Source of the DNA: Fratercula arctica | Taxonomy: Eukaryota > Chordata > Aves > Charadriiformes > Alcidae | Direction: 5' to 3' | NCBI GenBank assembly: GCA_947846985.1 | Contig: CANTUZ010000004.1 | Coordinates: forward strand, 46,919,672-46,983,671 | Length of the DNA: 64,000 bases | Notes under the pieces: generated by a model | Databases searched by the model: none | Told to the model about the DNA's origin: nothing | The model's input: only the letters and a program-made list of their open reading frames with translations | Position numbers and translations under genes: made by a program | Shown: positions 1 to 13,925 of the stretch, in pieces | Numbering within the stretch: position 1 is the first letter of the stretch | How the letters are laid out: every line of letters begins with the position of its first letter

Positions 1-659
1 AAACAAAATCTGCTTACAAATAAACGCAGACAACCTGAGATAAATTCCTGCAAATAACTTTTCAAGGTTGGTTTAGGTTGCTAATGGCTACATTTGTCCA
101 ACCTTTAAAAATTTTGCTCAAGCATCATTCATATTAGATGACCTCTTGCAGTGAGCATGCAGAAAACTCCTGAAATCCTTGTCAAATCACTTTCATTTGT
201 CTCTGGCATTAACCATTTGAGGCATTTCCACTTCCCTGCTCTGCTTCCTGCCACCTTTGAGAAATTGTTTTGACACCTCTTCCTTCATTCCTCAGGAATT
301 ATTTCATGACAAATGAAATAAAAAACGACAACAAACCCCGTGACTTAGTACTCTTTAAAACATGCTCTTCCAACTGCAGTAAGAACTTCACTCTTGGGCA
401 TTTTCTATGAAACTGATGGCCAATTGTCTTAATGCCCTGCAGTCTCGCTTCAAGCCATCAACTCTCACAGTCAATCATTAATCCCTGGAAAAAAAGCCCT
501 AGGCCTTGGCATTAATGCTTAAATATAAAAATTTGTTAGTGTAACATTTTATGGTGTCATTCACAGGACAAAACTTACAGATCACTCTTCCGGCTTCTTC
601 ATAATGTCATGGAAATGCTAACCAGAGGAGATCATTGGAGATCTCTAGGCCAATTTCAT
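1..659. other. intergenic, nothing recognised
   Basis: AT-rich sequence at the left edge with no coding, RNA or repeat feature I can support. Confidence 0.6.
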
Positions 660-1405
660 GCTCAAAACAGGACCATCAGTAACACAGATCCGCTCAGACG
701 TGGCTTCATCTAGCAGAGTCTTGAAATCTTCGCAGACAGATTCCACTGCAATTCTGCACACCTTTCCCAGGGCTGCTCTGCCTGCCTGGTAAAGGAAAGC
801 TGACTTAAAACCCAGCCTGAACCCCCCAGCCTGCACTTTGTGTCCCTGCTACCTGCTCTGCCCTTGCTGAGAAAGACCTTGGCTCTCACATCTTTGCAGC
901 CCCCCTTCCAGGAACTGCAGGCTGATGTTGGTTCACCAGCCCTGGCAAGCCCAGCTCCCTCAACCACCCCTGCAGCACACTTGCTCCAGCCCTTGGCTGG
1001 ATGGTAGCCCTTCATTCAATCGTCTCCTTGTCCCACTCCATCTCTGGGCACAGTTTTCCAGGTACAGCCTCAGCAGCACCAGCCACGGGGAATAAATTTC
1101 CCCTGCTTGCTGGCCGTGCAGGATGTGACTCACCACAGCAAGAGCGCATTTCTTGATCGTATTTTGCCTGGCATCCCCTGTTACCCCCAGGTCCCCTCCA
1201 GTGGGGCTGCTTTTCAGGCAGTCAGCTCCCAGCTGGTTTCTCTACCCCAAGAATAGAGCTTTGTGCTTTCCCTTGCCAAACCTCATGGAGTTTCTTTTAG
1301 CCCTGCCTTCAAATTAATCCAGGTCCCCTGGGCAGCTGCTCTGTCATTTGTCACACCAGACTCTCCCCCTAGTTTAGTATCATTCTCAAATTGCTTTTTT
1401 TTATG
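660..1405 (-). repeat. strongly decayed CR1 LINE, antisense
   Basis: In plus-strand order, successive blocks follow the antisense avian CR1 consensus: CAGAGTCTTGAAATCTTCGC, AGCCTGAACC, CACTTTGTGTCC, CCCAGCTCCCTCAACC, GGTACAGCCTCAGCAGCACC, TTGCTGGCCGTGCAGGATG, CCCCCAGGTCCCCTCCAGTG, CAGTCAGCTCCCAGCTGG, CTTGCCAAACCTCATGGAG, CCAGGTCCCCTGGGCAG and AGTTTAGTATCATTCTCAAA. These correspond to the RT C-terminal and upstream part of ORF2 read backwards. No long open frame survives. Ends are approximate. Confidence 0.75.
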
Positions 1406-4400
1406 CTGCTGGTTTTGGTAACACAGTTAGAGTGAAGAGACCATTTAAATGTCACCCCTGGTGTGTTTGCTTGTGGTAGATAGTTTGTGTAAATTAGAGT
1501 CTCCTGCTCTCCTCGCTGTGCTGCCTGCTGACCCCATCCTGCAGCTGAATTAGCTCTGCCTTAATAGATTTTCCCCGAGTATTTTAATGCTACAATATAA
1601 AGCCTCATTTCATAGTGATTCCTGAAATCAAAGTACCTCAGCACCCAGCAGTTTGAATCATCTGTGGGACTGAGCTACCCTGCAAGCTTTCAGAGCCATA
1701 AAACCTCTGCTGCCCTGGCTGAGAGCAGCCATGGGCTTGTCCCACGGAGATGTTTCTCCTGGGAGGATGAAGCAGTCTGTATACCTCTTGGTGCAAGGGT
1801 TTACTAAAAAGTTTACTTTTTTTGCTCCTTTGCCTGTGAACCAGAGTTTCCCTGCCTTCTTTCCTTTCATCTTTGCAGAATGAGATTTGTTTTTCACAAA
1901 GATATGAGAACAATTCTTCTGTCTTTTCCTTCCCACCTACCGTGTCTCTTTGTCAAAGAAATGGTCTCCCTCCCACGCATAGATCACTGGCCTCAATAGG
2001 CTGCTGCTACACTAGAAACAGGAAAATTATAATACTGCCCTTTACTTTGTCTCATGAAGCCAGGTGTAACTCCCTCCTCGCCTTCCTTTTCTGCCCCTTA
2101 AAATTCATCTCTAAGTAGCTTAAAGGAAGAGCTGTTCCTAATCCAGTTTCAGCAGACAGTATGCTCTCTAAAAAAAAAAAAAAAAAAAAAAAGAAATTAA
2201 AAAAAAATCAGAAATGGGTTCAAAAACCATCACTGCTATGCTGGGAGAACTGCCAAAATGATGTGAATGATACATAAAAGATAAAACATCTAAAAAAATC
2301 CCCCAGTGCCCCAGCAAATAGTTCAAAGAAAAGGCATCAGAGTCCAATCACCTGCCCACAGGGTGTAGTGGTTGAATGCTGTACACTAGAGAGCAAGGAA
2401 ATGTCAACTTTTTGGCCACCCATGGCTCCACGCAGGTGCTAATTGCAGTGGGCTCGCTGTGGTAAGCGGCACGTTCATTTGCTTTATCCTGCTCCCCCGT
2501 GGTCACAATGGGACCACTAATGGCACCTGTGAGACCCGGTATGGCTGCAGGTCTCCTCAGACCAACATGCCCAGGGGAGCAGGTAAAAGCCAATTTATCT
2601 CATCTTTACACCAGCACCAGCCTGAGTTCGCAGATTTTCTGTCTGAAGCACCATTTTGTTTCTGATCTGCATCAGAATGCTACTGCCCGAACTTTGTTGC
2701 CTGAAAGACAGATGAAACCTCTCCCTATTTCGAACCAAGTTAATAGAATAATATTTATTTTACCACCACTCTCAGTCAGTGCTGTTCATCTGGGATATCT
2801 CCCTTCTCATTCTGCTCTCTCTATACCCCACCGTGCTGAGCACTATCATACAGGCTATTTTTTTATGGTTGTGTCTCCCAGCTCTCTTCTACCCTGCAAC
2901 ATGGAAACGTGGGCAGAGAACCAGGGAAAAACCTATCTACAGGAGACCAAAGCAAACCCTCATTTGACCATTTAAGTGGAGTTGCACATCTAATTGCAGT
3001 TTCCCTGTTGCCTGCTTGCATTCTGAGGCAGATTGCATCTCAGGTAGACTTCTAATGTTTCTCCCTGTCCTCCTTCCTACAAATCCAGAAGGATTTCCAT
3101 TCCAGCACTTAATACATTGTGTGTTTGCAAACAATAATTAAAATAATCCACTTCTCTGCCTTTCTTGGTTCAGCATGACCATCGCTTCCTGACCGCAAGC
3201 TGAGTGAGTGAGAGGAGCCAGTGATCTGAACTCTGTGCAGACCTGAACCCTCTGCTGACATTTCATAATGTCAGTGAGTGACAGCAAGTTTAGTAAAGTT
3301 TCTTTTTCTTTCTAGGCAATTACTGTATTTATCCTTTTCGGGTGTCATAGCAGACAGAGATTAAAAATGGGGCCGTCTTAGGCAGGTGATTGGTTTTATG
3401 TATATCCATGACTCGTTGACATGCTTGAAGTCAGACATGCGCATAAAGCTTGGTGAATTGGGGCCATTAACCTCAAAGTTGTTGCTCTGACTTTCCCAGT
3501 TTTCCTTGCCACAGATCTGACATGTATGCCGTTCTCATCTTCATTTAATCTCTGATCATCAAACTTTTGTAAAGAAAGGTCAGTGACATTTTGCTGTGTT
3601 TCCAAACGATGACATCTCAGACCTCGTCAAGCTTGCACTAAAATGCTCTTTGAATTTATCTGACCCCTGTCTTTGAGTAAATCTAGGAGCAAACATAAAC
3701 TATATCTATTGACAGCTATAAAAATGAGCAGAGGCCAAAATCTTTCACATTTCTGCCTTTGTCCTCCCTTGGAATTACTGATTGAATGTCCCCTATTTTG
3801 AGCGAAAGCTGAAATATGGATTTTTTTTTCATCATCACTACTTGCACAGCTGCATCAGTCATTAAGCTGTCCTAAAGATCTGTTACCCAGGAACTAGATG
3901 CCAAGTATATATCGTATCCTGAGGTGAGTTGTGGCAAGGCATAAATTGATCATGTGGTTCATGCCTTTGAAACCCAAATGAAAGAACATCAATTGTCATC
4001 AACTCCAGGAATATAAATAGAAAAGATGAAATCAATTCTGGACTAAATGTGTTGTGGAATGAAAAGATATTAAAAAAAAAAAAAGAAAAAAGAAAAAAAG
4101 CCCAACAAACAAACAAATCACAGGTTAGTTTGATCAGAGGCAAAAAATTATACTTTTGAATGTAGGACACAAAACGGAGAGAAATTTCTTCAGTCAATCC
4201 ATCCATTCAAGAAACACTTTAGGCAACTGCATGCTAGAACTACAACCCCAAATGCATTGGGCTCCATATTAAACTATGTTTTTACTCCTATTTTCTCTAT
4301 TGAAAAGTCATTCTAGAACTACAACCGTCCACAGATCAACTTCCTTCAAACATCCGGGGGAAATGCAGCTGTGGTCCTTTTAAAGGTAATTGCAATTCTG

Positions 4401-4539
4401 TCAGGATAGGTGTTTATCTTAAACATATTCTGTCAAAGGTCCTGATGTAGTTACAAAGTTTCTTCTATATCAATGGGTCAATGTAGTCTCAGTTTTCTAT
4501 GTTAAATAATCAAAGGTATTACCTTTTTTTTTTTTTTAC
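1406..4539. other. intergenic, no gene seen
   Basis: Only short reading frames without recognisable domains. Holds a 23-A run at 2170-2192, A-rich sequence near 4071-4100 and a T-run near 4524-4537. No repeat family could be named here. Confidence 0.7.
2170..2192 (+). repeat. 23-A homopolymer
   Basis: Twenty-three A in a row, followed by GAAATT and another A-run. It could be a retroposed poly(A) tail or simple slippage. The upstream sequence matches no gene I recognise. Confidence 0.85.
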
Positions 4540-5200
4540 AAAGGTACATTCTCCACCATCTATTTCAAGTTTAAGTTCATCCTTCTTGAATACGTGTGAA
4601 TAGGACTGTATGTTATCATCCTAAATGAGATCTTACGGCACCATGTAATTCCCAGTTTCTGCTGGAAATACTTCCTGTGAGGTACCCTCATATCCCATTT
4701 TCTTTTCTCACTATTATCTTGAAGGCCCATAGCCACCCTAAGATCAACAAATGCAAGCAGTTCTTCCTTCTTCTCTATTGGTGGTTTCCAAGCCTACAGC
4801 AGGAATTCTTGTTATGCATTCTTGACTGAATGATATTGCATTTTGTAGCACTGAATTTCATTCAGCTACTCTTGCTCCACTCTTTGCTGTCACCCAGGTC
4901 CTCCCTCATGTTACCTTGTCCTCCTCCTTACTCAATGTCATCAGCAAACTTCACCTCCATCATCTTACTTTCTATGCTAGGGACAGTGATTGAAAGCTAA
5001 ATGCCCTTCATCTAAAGAGGTATCTTTGTAGAGCTTCAGTAGTAACATCCCTCCTGCTCGATATTTCTCTTTTCAAACAAAAACACTGTTATTTCTCTTC
5101 TATGCAGTTCCTGATCTCCTGTATGATTTCTCTGCTCATCCCCAGCTCCCCCATGTGATAGTCCCCCATGTTCATTGAAGTCTAGACACATTAAAAATGT
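4540..5200 (-). repeat. ancient CR1/L3-like LINE, antisense, heavily decayed
   Basis: Blocks such as TAGCACTGAATTTCATTCAG, CACCCAGGTCCTCC and ATGTCATCAGCAAACTTCACC follow the antisense pattern of old amniote CR1 elements (aattTCATctgcc...cagtcactc...aggtcctc...tcatctgcaaacttt). The section 5100-5200 (CTGTATGATTTCTC, CCCATGTGATAGTCCCCCATG) is also LINE-like. No open frame remains. Boundaries are uncertain, and related sequence may extend to about 5600. Confidence 0.55.
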
Positions 5201-6599
5201 TACCATTCCTATGTCTAAAAAGATCTGTCAAAGAAGGCAAGTTATATAGCAGTGAATTATATGTAATAAATCCCTGTTTTAATTTTGTTCCATTTATCTC
5301 TATGGTTTTAATTATTCCACTCCTCTGAAAAAATTGAAGTCTTCCTTACTATTACAGCCACACTAGAAGGTCTGTATATGCTCAGCCCCATTTTTTGCCT
5401 TGTTAATGCATAAGTTTTGTTATTTGACAATTCTATAGCATTACCTTTGTTAGGCTTACACTAGACCCACAAATTCATGTGCGAATTTTGTCTGAATTCT
5501 GGGATGAAGAATAATGAGTTTCCTAATTTGATTCTTTTACTCCTTTAGACCTGAACTTACATACCCAATTGCTGTGTTATATAGAAGAATATCAAATACG
5601 ATGTGTGCATTATTTGTTATAAAAACTGTAAAACTTCCACCATTTACACATGATGCATCTGTAATATGAGTCTTATGGTATGAAGTCTAGAGCAGTATTC
5701 ATTTGTCTAATTACCTCAAACAGAGGTATCTGAGATGCTCTAGGGTATCTCTGAGAGCACAGAGCTGGCAGATACAACACGGACCTGCAGGAGACTTTGG
5801 CTCTTCTGGAACAGTTTCTGCAGGGCACATGGGGTACCCTAAAACATGTATAACTGTGGGGTACCCAACTGAAACTCACCCTTACTCTACTGATTTTAGC
5901 TGGAAGAATTGGAGAGGTAAAAATAAAAATTGGAGCTGGTAACAAGACTGCATTAGGTTAGTTTGGCTTAGAAACAGGGCTGGTTTTCCCTAGAGCCAAG
6001 ATTAACAGGGCAAGGTGATGTCACCATGTTTATAAAGGATATCTTTGGAGAAGGCAGGCTTCAAGATAGCTTTGGTCAATCTCACCCTATGCTAACTTCT
6101 TCCAAGCTTGAAAATTGTGATCTCCCTTGTTGCTGCTTTTTGCCTCTCCTGGGGGAAGAAAATTATTGTCTGAACGCTCATGATATTGGCAGACACTAAG
6201 ACAGGACTTCAGAGGTCCATCTACTTCATCAGCCAGAAAGAAATTTCCTTGCATGCCCAGCTGGCCAAATATACTCAGGCTTTCTTGCTTTCTGATACTG
6301 ACCAACATTACCAGCAGAGCTCAGGGATCAGAGGTCACCAATAAGCTTCTGGAGATTGATGCCTGGGAGAAAACTTTCCCCTCGATTGTACCTTCCTGGA
6401 CTTTCAGAGCTGTTGGGTTGTTTTTTTCATTTGGATTTTGGCTTTCTCTGGAGCACAGGGACAGAGAATCAGATGCTCACCTTGTCATACCCAGCATTAC
6501 GAATTAGTTCTTTGCAGGAGCCTCAGATATTAATTCTATTTCCATTTCTCCTGTTCCCTGCTTCTATTTCCCAATGGGTTTGTTGCCTGAGAAGATGAA
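5201..6599. other. intergenic, no gene seen
   Basis: AT-rich sequence with short random reading frames. Some of the first few hundred bases may be a continuation of the adjacent decayed LINE. Nothing else recognised. Confidence 0.6.
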
Positions 6600-6712
6600 T
6601 GCTTGAGTTCAAAGTCACCTGGGAGAACCTAAGCTGGATGTAATGAGTTGCAATTCACAGCAAGTCGGATTAGATAATCTAATCACCCCTTCTGGCCTCT
6701 CAAACCCTATGA
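6600..6712 (+). repeat. ancient CR1 3' end, sense
   Basis: CAAGTCGGATTAGATAATCT, AATCACCCCTTCTGGCCTC and CCTATGAAACC match the 3' end of old CR1 elements (ggttagatgatctaatggtcccttctggcctta...tctatgaa). It is short and diverged; the 5' limit is approximate. Confidence 0.6.
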
Positions 6713-9700
6713 AACCATACGAAAATGATAGAGAAAGGACTTGCCTGTATGACCATGAACAAAAAGAAATGCTTCTCATTCAGTTGCAGGTAATGATTTT
6801 GACATGGTCTCTGAACTCTTGGCTTTGCAGATACCAGAAGCTTAACAACTTGAGGAAGTTTTGATCTCTGATTCCAATTTTTATATGTGGAGGTGGGAGG
6901 GAAGGCAGCATTAAGTGCAAAATTGCCAGAAAAGGGCTTCTTGAATCAACAACTTTTAGCTCTTCTGTTGTGATTGTAATTGATTTTGAGTCACATCATG
7001 ACCAAACTGCCACCTAACCTTGGACTTTGCATGAAGTTAGGAGAAATGTTACCTCCAAGTTTTCTAGCACTGGGCTCTTCAATGGAGGAAAAATAGCATA
7101 AGAAACTACTTGGTTTAATAATAACTGTGCAGCAAGAGGAGATTATTAATTGCAGCAGATATTACAAATGTGCTGTCTCAACAGTATATGTAAAAATAAA
7201 TGAAATGGTAACATTATTGCTCTAGCTTTTCCGTTATTTCAATTAATTTTCCTTTCATGTTCACTGATGCTATTGTCATGCTGTAGCACTGTGCTTTGAA
7301 CATGTTCCTGCCCTGCTCCAGGAGGTCTGCTGGGGTAACGGCTCTGGCGTAACAGTCAAAACTCTCTAAATAAATTGCTCTTTTCATCCCTTAATTAGAA
7401 CTATGCTGATTTCCTTCAACATCATTATTATATAAAAAGCCATACCTTCAGCTCCACATTGCTCTAGTATGTTGGTGTGGGAGATGGAAATCATAAGAGC
7501 ACCGGTATACGGGTTGCATCACAGACAGCAATGAGACCATCTTACTAGGCTGCATCCCTGCCAACAGATGATAATTTTCTAGGGCTTTAAGCAATGAGAT
7601 TTTCTGATAATTCCACAAATTCCTGCTCAATTCCTCCCTTTCTGGCAGGAGTGTAGATCAACAGTTAATAGATCTCAAGAGTGGACAGATCTTCCTCAGC
7701 TGACCTATTTCACTGGGTGCTGTAAGAAATTTCTGCCTAAAGAGAAATAAAAATAATCAAAGCCACGTGCAGGATATGACATCAAGTCTTCTTTTACGTA
7801 GTTAATTTCTGATGCTTCATACTAAAGGAAGAAAATACTTAATAGTAGATTTTCAAAGCTCAGGTTCATTTCTGTCCAAGGATGTCATTGTTGGGTGGCC
7901 GTGCAATGTTTTTTTCAATACATGTGGTTTTTTGTTTGTCCTGAAGTTGAAATGTTTAAGAACAGACTCACCTTTAATGTTGCAATGTGGAAGGTCAAAC
8001 ACAGAGGAGAGTATTCAGTTCAGGAAGTAAAGCTGCCTATTTAGAAATTAAAGACCAAACATGCTTTAAGGCAAATGACTTTTTGAGACAAAATACAATT
8101 TAGTCTTTACTTGTTTTCATATTTCTTTACAGTTGCCATGAGAATATTTTAATAACCTCTGTAGAGTTTAAAATGATGCAGGTAATGGCTTTAAGTAATT
8201 TAAGTGCCATTAAAGATAACAAACCTCTTGTGTGAAATACTTTACTAAGCAATGATCAGCAGAAAAGGGGTAAAGATCTTTTTAGTGCAAATTTGAGTTC
8301 CTTTTATAGGTGAGCTGTAGTGAGAATATAATTACATTATCTATAAAACAAAAGGTGTGCAGATATTCAAACACCTACCATCTCAATCTTGCGTTGACTC
8401 ACGCAGAAAACACATCAGAATTTTAACTAGCTCCATTTGTACCATTTAGCAGCCTGTATATGATCTCTGAACTGACCTCCAGGTCACACTGATAATGTTT
8501 AAATTGCAATGTTATCCATCACAGCACATTTATAATATCTAAAACTGAATTCCTCCCAAATTACTTGGAATACACTCAGAGGAACAAGGGAGTATAAATC
8601 TTGCACACCTTCCTTTCATTTCTTTTCCTGACCTTCATGATTATGGCTACGAAATCATTTCCTTCTTTTTGGCTCTGCTTCATGAAAAATGTGTCAGAAA
8701 AGTTACTCTCAGAGAAGTTTGGGACTTTGAAAAAATAAGTCATGCAAAAGCTTGAAGGTCCCAAGCGAGCCATAATATAACATTTCTCTAAGACACACCA
8801 TCACTTCACCAGGGCTGCACAGCACTGTCCAAGCCCCTTCCTACTTCATGCCTTTGTGGCATCCTTGTAATCTGCGCCTCAGGCAGGTCAGTCCCCCGCT
8901 AAGTGGCTCTGCTTTCCCACAAGCAAATCCCAGTTTAAACAGATCCTGGATCTTCTAGGGCTTTGGCTTTAAAATCTGATGGAAACTGGATGTCACTTTT
9001 CTCTGTTTCTTTGTTGTACATATTCTTCAGCTCTGGGAACTGTTGCTCTAGTGCCACTCTGCTCCAAGGAATATATGAAACATAGAAAAGAGAAAGAGTA
9101 CTGGCCCAGATAGTCTACAATATTCATTTCTTGCCAAACTGAAAGGTTAGAAAAAGCTTCTTCCACTTCTTTTCATTGTGAGCCATTTCTCTGTGGTAAA
9201 ACAGACTGGAACAGCATTTCAAAGCCTGCTGTTCACAGCTTACAATAGGAATTTACTTCTTTTCCTCTCTTTGCCTTTTTGACCCCCATTTATTTTTTCA
9301 CCCCTCTGGACATTGTTTCAGGGTAGAAACAGCTCTCTTCCAAACAGCCTGAAGGAGAAAAACCTCCTTCCTTCCCATTCTCCTCAACTAGTAACATCGA
9401 TTTCTTAGCCATTAGCTTCTGTGAGCTGAATGTTAATGAGCCTGCACGATATAAGTAATGATGATGGATGCTTTCCAGGCGCACTTATGGATAGCCAAGC
9501 ATTATTTCTTTCCATAGGTTAGCTGTAACGGCTCCTACCTACAGGGAGCTGCCATTTGGCACATATCCATCTATTACTGTGCTATCCTTTCACTGAAGCT
9601 CAGTGTATGGGATAACCCCAGTTCATAGAATTAATGCCTAATCACTGTGATTTGGGGAATACCTCTTCCTTTTCTTACTTATTTTTGATACAGGAAAAAC

Positions 9701-12700
9701 TGAATTCCTGTAGTTTTCCCTCCTGAACTGTTCTCATTTAGTTAAATAGCCAGAATACCTTTAAGGCTTTTTGGTTGCTTTGGTTTTGGGTTGGTTTTTT
9801 TGCTAAAAAATCTTAATCCCTGGATATTTGCCACATGTGGGTGTTCCTGACTTAGGCAAGCAGCCCCTAGGAAGGTCACACAGCCATTTGTATGAATAAG
9901 GGGAAAAAAAAGATAATTGAAATTTTGCAAGATATTCCTTCACTCCTTTCTCCAGCAAAATTCTCAGCCCTAAACAAAAGCTGAATAAGATATGCAAGTA
10001 ATGACCCAACAGTTCCTCATTGTAAATATTTGTACTTCGGCCAAAATAAGCAGTCAGTGAAGAATTACTAGGTGCTCTTCCTCCTCTTGTTCACATCTAA
10101 AACAGTAGACGTGTTGCTGCAGAACAAGGGCCTGGTAGATCAAGCTAAGCATCCTTCCAAAGCATTGCTCAGTCTCATTTGAGAATTAATAACGCTGAGC
10201 TGCAAAGCATTATCCTTGACAGCAATGAATGGCAAGTAATCTGGCCAAACTCTGTTGGGTGGATACTTCCAAATGCAGACATGCTTTCCAAAAGAACAGC
10301 TTCTCTTAGAAGGATTTAAGACAATCTGCTCCTGTCACAAGTGTTCTCCAGGGAGAGATCTGAGTGAGGACTGAGCCATAAGCCAAAAATAGTCTCCAGA
10401 AGACAAAGGACTTGTTAGAGAAATTTGATCCTGAACAGAGAAGCAACAATGTCTGTGACAAGGACTAATAGAGTTGTGCCTCAACCTGCATATGTTCTCC
10501 TCGAAGAGGTGAAAAAGACTTTTCAACCCCAAAAGGCTATGCTTTAATAGAATATAAGCTAGAAGAGTTAACTTTTGTAACAGAGAAAACCTAAAAAGAC
10601 TAGATTAATCGGTATTGAAATAAATGGAGCAATGCAATACTTTCTCCATGCCTACCATGCCTTTGCCTAGTGGGTCCTTGCTGGGAGTGCTGGTGCTGCA
10701 GGGAGATAACTAAGCTCTGGCTGGGGTCTAGATAACTGAATGCGACATGGAAAATTACTAGGTATGACACAAGAAAGTGCTGAATGTATTAAATAACAAT
10801 GCAAGAAACCAATAAAGTTACAGATAGCGCTGTGAGGCATGGCTAAATTAGACAGGTGACTGGACAGGAGCACCAGGGACCTTTTGGGGAGCCAAGCCTA
10901 GCAAGGCCAGCAGCAGCACCTGGGGAAATATAGCAGCACTACATATCAGCAAACAACTGTATCAGAAATAGCGAGTTTGGGTATGGCAAAATTGTGACCA
11001 ATGCAAAAAAAGTAATTAGGTGTGGGTTGGTTACTTGGGAGGGAATGAGAGTGAAAAGGGCGAAAGTGGGGGAAAAGGGGAGCAAATCATGCTATACAGG
11101 TTGTTCGGGTTCCCTGCAAGCAGCCCTGTTCCTCATCACTGCAGTTTGGGGTACAACAATAAACTTGCTGTTTCCATTGTACCCACACCTTTCTTCCATA
11201 ATCAGGAGGGACCTGGGGTGTCTAAGGGAACATTGGTGGGACCCCCAGTAGCTTCCTTCCTAGCAGTGACAGGGGAACATGGGGATGGTGCCACCTAACG
11301 CTACCACCTCTTCCTACCCCTTTAATGGGCAACAGAGATCACTAGTTTGCTTTGCGTAACTTCAGCAGATGGCAATCTTTACAAAAATGAAATATTCTGA
11401 CTACTTTTATTTTCTGCCCTGTCTCTCCATGCTCAGACTGTCCACTCTCCTCTTCCCTGAAGGACAAAATCCTTGAGGAAACCTCCTGACACTGAATATA
11501 TTTGAAATCTACTGCCAGATCCCAGTGGAAGTCTGGTTTTTGAGAGAAAGAGTGATGGTGTTTGTGAGGTTTTAGCCACAAGGGGAAGATCTTCTGGAGG
11601 CAGCCACGGTGGGAACTGTGAGTTTGGACTTCCCCAGGTAGCAAAGTTGTGTCCAGATGCAGATACACAGCTGCATGCTCACAGGGCAATAAGCAGGTAT
11701 GTTGCTGCTCTGTCCCCACCAAATTACCACCTGTGAGCTGCATCGCAATGACCACCCTGGTCCCTCATCTCCATCTGAGAAGTCAAACACGTTGGATTAA
11801 ACCTGCACTGAGTGGTGCAGTGCTATAAACAGTGGATAATAACTCTCAGTGTATAGCCACATCAAAGCACTGGTAATTGTCCTCTACTTGCTCTGGAAAT
11901 AAGACACACAAACAATAAGGTCTGGAGGTAAGATTGTAAGTACTAATAGGTTTTTTCTTTTTCTGTCCACTGAGATTTTAGTTTTGTCCTAACAGTCATC
12001 ATTGACTTATGTGCCACTTGAGCAGCCATTCTGGTGTCATTTGCAGGGACATGTGGCTTGATGGGCCTTTTATGAACAATTACACAATGGTGTAATTTAC
12101 AGCATTAGCCTGGCATACTCAGCGTGTAACAGGATACACACAGCAGTAAGGCACAGCACGGAGAGAAGGAAATCAGAAAAATGCAACACTGCCCAGGCAG
12201 ATTTCCTATAAAGTTAGCAGCTGAGATGCTGGGCATGCAAACCACATGAGATCCGCTCCAACAACTGAGGAAGGCTTTCCTCACCTTAGAAGCTCATTTT
12301 AATGCGGATAGCCAAATTAACACTGGGCACTTTTCCTTTGGAAGGCAGAACTTCAGCATTTATGAAACTACATTAAGTTTATCGACATTTAAGTTCTTCA
12401 ACTCTGTCCGTTAAATCTTTCCACCAAAAGCCATAATGATGATGGTTGTCATTATTATTATTTCTCTTCACAGTAGCAGCATTTTGTGAGCACCCAGGAG
12501 CCCAGTCAATTGTACTGCAATGTTTAGCCCTAACTTGTATTGATCCTTCAGCTCCAAGTCTCAAATCAAAAGCCATTTCTGAGATTTTTAGCTGGTGTGT
12601 AACTCAAAGGAACCCAAAGAAAAGAGCCATGGGCTGCATTAGAGTCACCCTTCTGCAAGGAAGCTGTTAACAGTAGTTTTAAATTTACAGAACTAGTTCT

Positions 12701-13589
12701 TTACAGTTCTTCTAGAACTTAGTCTGTCAGTCAGGTGAGAGACTGTTTCTCTTAACAGACTTCATCTGAAGATCACCTGAAGCCAACAGAAGGTCTCATG
12801 ATGATTTCTAATGCATGTGCCAGACATACACCAGGTCCAGGCTCCAGGATATGAAGAAAAGGAAAGACCCAGCCAACCTGGGAACTGACCTTCCCATCTC
12901 CGCTGGTGCACCAGGGCTCAGGTGACATGGCTACACACCACGCTATACCATGACCATGGGGCAGGGTGGATCAAACTCTCTCTGCCAGAAAGTGTACAAT
13001 GGGCTCAACTTCCTGGGCTGTTGGCATGCTCTGTAGGAGACTTCTGCTAGATAGAGAACAAAGCTGGAGCAGGGACAGAAAACCACAGCGCGCTCACCAC
13101 TCACTTAACCCAGGGCTTAGGCGCTAGGGTAGAAAGTCATTTGCCCTCCCGCTGTGGTCCCTGCATTGGTGACACAGCAGTGCTCTTCAATAGCACACAG
13201 GTCCAAGAGCTTGGGAAGAAAAATGATGCGAGTTTAAATCCCTGAGGCTGAAGAGAAAATGGCCACAAACCAGCACACTGCTTCTAGACCAAATACTCTT
13301 GCTAGATTCTCATGCAGTAGGCAGACATCACTGTCACCCGTCAGCTTTTTAAAGAAAAAAAATGGCCAGTTTTCTACGCTTTAAAAGTAAATAAATAAAA
13401 GCCTAGACAAAAGGTATGATTTTGCTCAGCAAATCTTTCTTCAAAGAGGCAACTAACCAACAACTGCTGGTAGACACCAAAGTCAAGGAGATACAGACGG
13501 GCTCAGACTGGACTTTGACATTTCCCATTACCTATCATCCTGATGGGTGCTTATGAATATCATTTCCAAGTGCATCAATCTTCCAGTTC
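6713..13589. other. intergenic, no gene or named repeat seen
   Basis: About 6.9 kb in which I find no spliced gene, tRNA or repeat family. The longest reading frame (minus strand, 11342-11755) has no recognisable domain and reads as chance. Confidence 0.6.
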
Positions 13590-13650
13590 ACCATACACAG
13601 AAAGTAGGTACCAAACTCAGTCTTCTGACTCTGTCCCAAACTGCTGCACA
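13590..13650. repeat. possible MIR/L3-like tail
   Basis: CAGAAAGTAGGTACCAAACT followed by CAGTCTTCTGACTCTGTCCC resembles the 'gaacccaggtcttctgactcccagtccagtgctc' tail of amniote MIR/L3-type repeats. Short and diverged. Confidence 0.4.
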
Positions 13651-13844
13651 GTCATGTCTTGGATTTGGTATTAAATTTCATTGAATTTCTACCACACATT
13701 TTTTCTAGTAGGAACGGTTTCAGAAGTGGCTGAAGTATTGTCTATATATTCCTCAGTTTTGTAAGCACCAGTTTTAAAGCCAAACATTTGCTCGCACGCT
13801 ACTGCATTTCCATGATGCTCTCCACTCACAAATGACGCAAGGGG

Positions 13845-13925
13845 CTCGGAGCTGTGAAACCATTTGCCCAAGGCTATAACAGAGTACTACAAGATCTGAG
13901 TTTCCTTGTTTCTAGTCCCATACTT
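13845..13925. repeat. possible MIR/L3-like tail
   Basis: AAACCATTTGCCCAAGGCTA, then AGATCTGAGTTTCC, then CTAGTCCCATACTTAGACT, follows the 'acttgcccaaggtcacacag...gaacccaggtttcctgattctagtcc' pattern. The region is single-copy in appearance otherwise. Confidence 0.5.

Noticed and set aside
2170..2192. Poly(A) run as the tail of a processed pseudogene
   Set aside because: The upstream sequence contains no frame or segment resembling a known mRNA, and I could not see flanking target-site duplications.
2499..2975. 158-codon open reading frame on the plus strand
   Set aside because: No family resemblance; several frames are open at once in the same place, as expected by chance in 64 kb.
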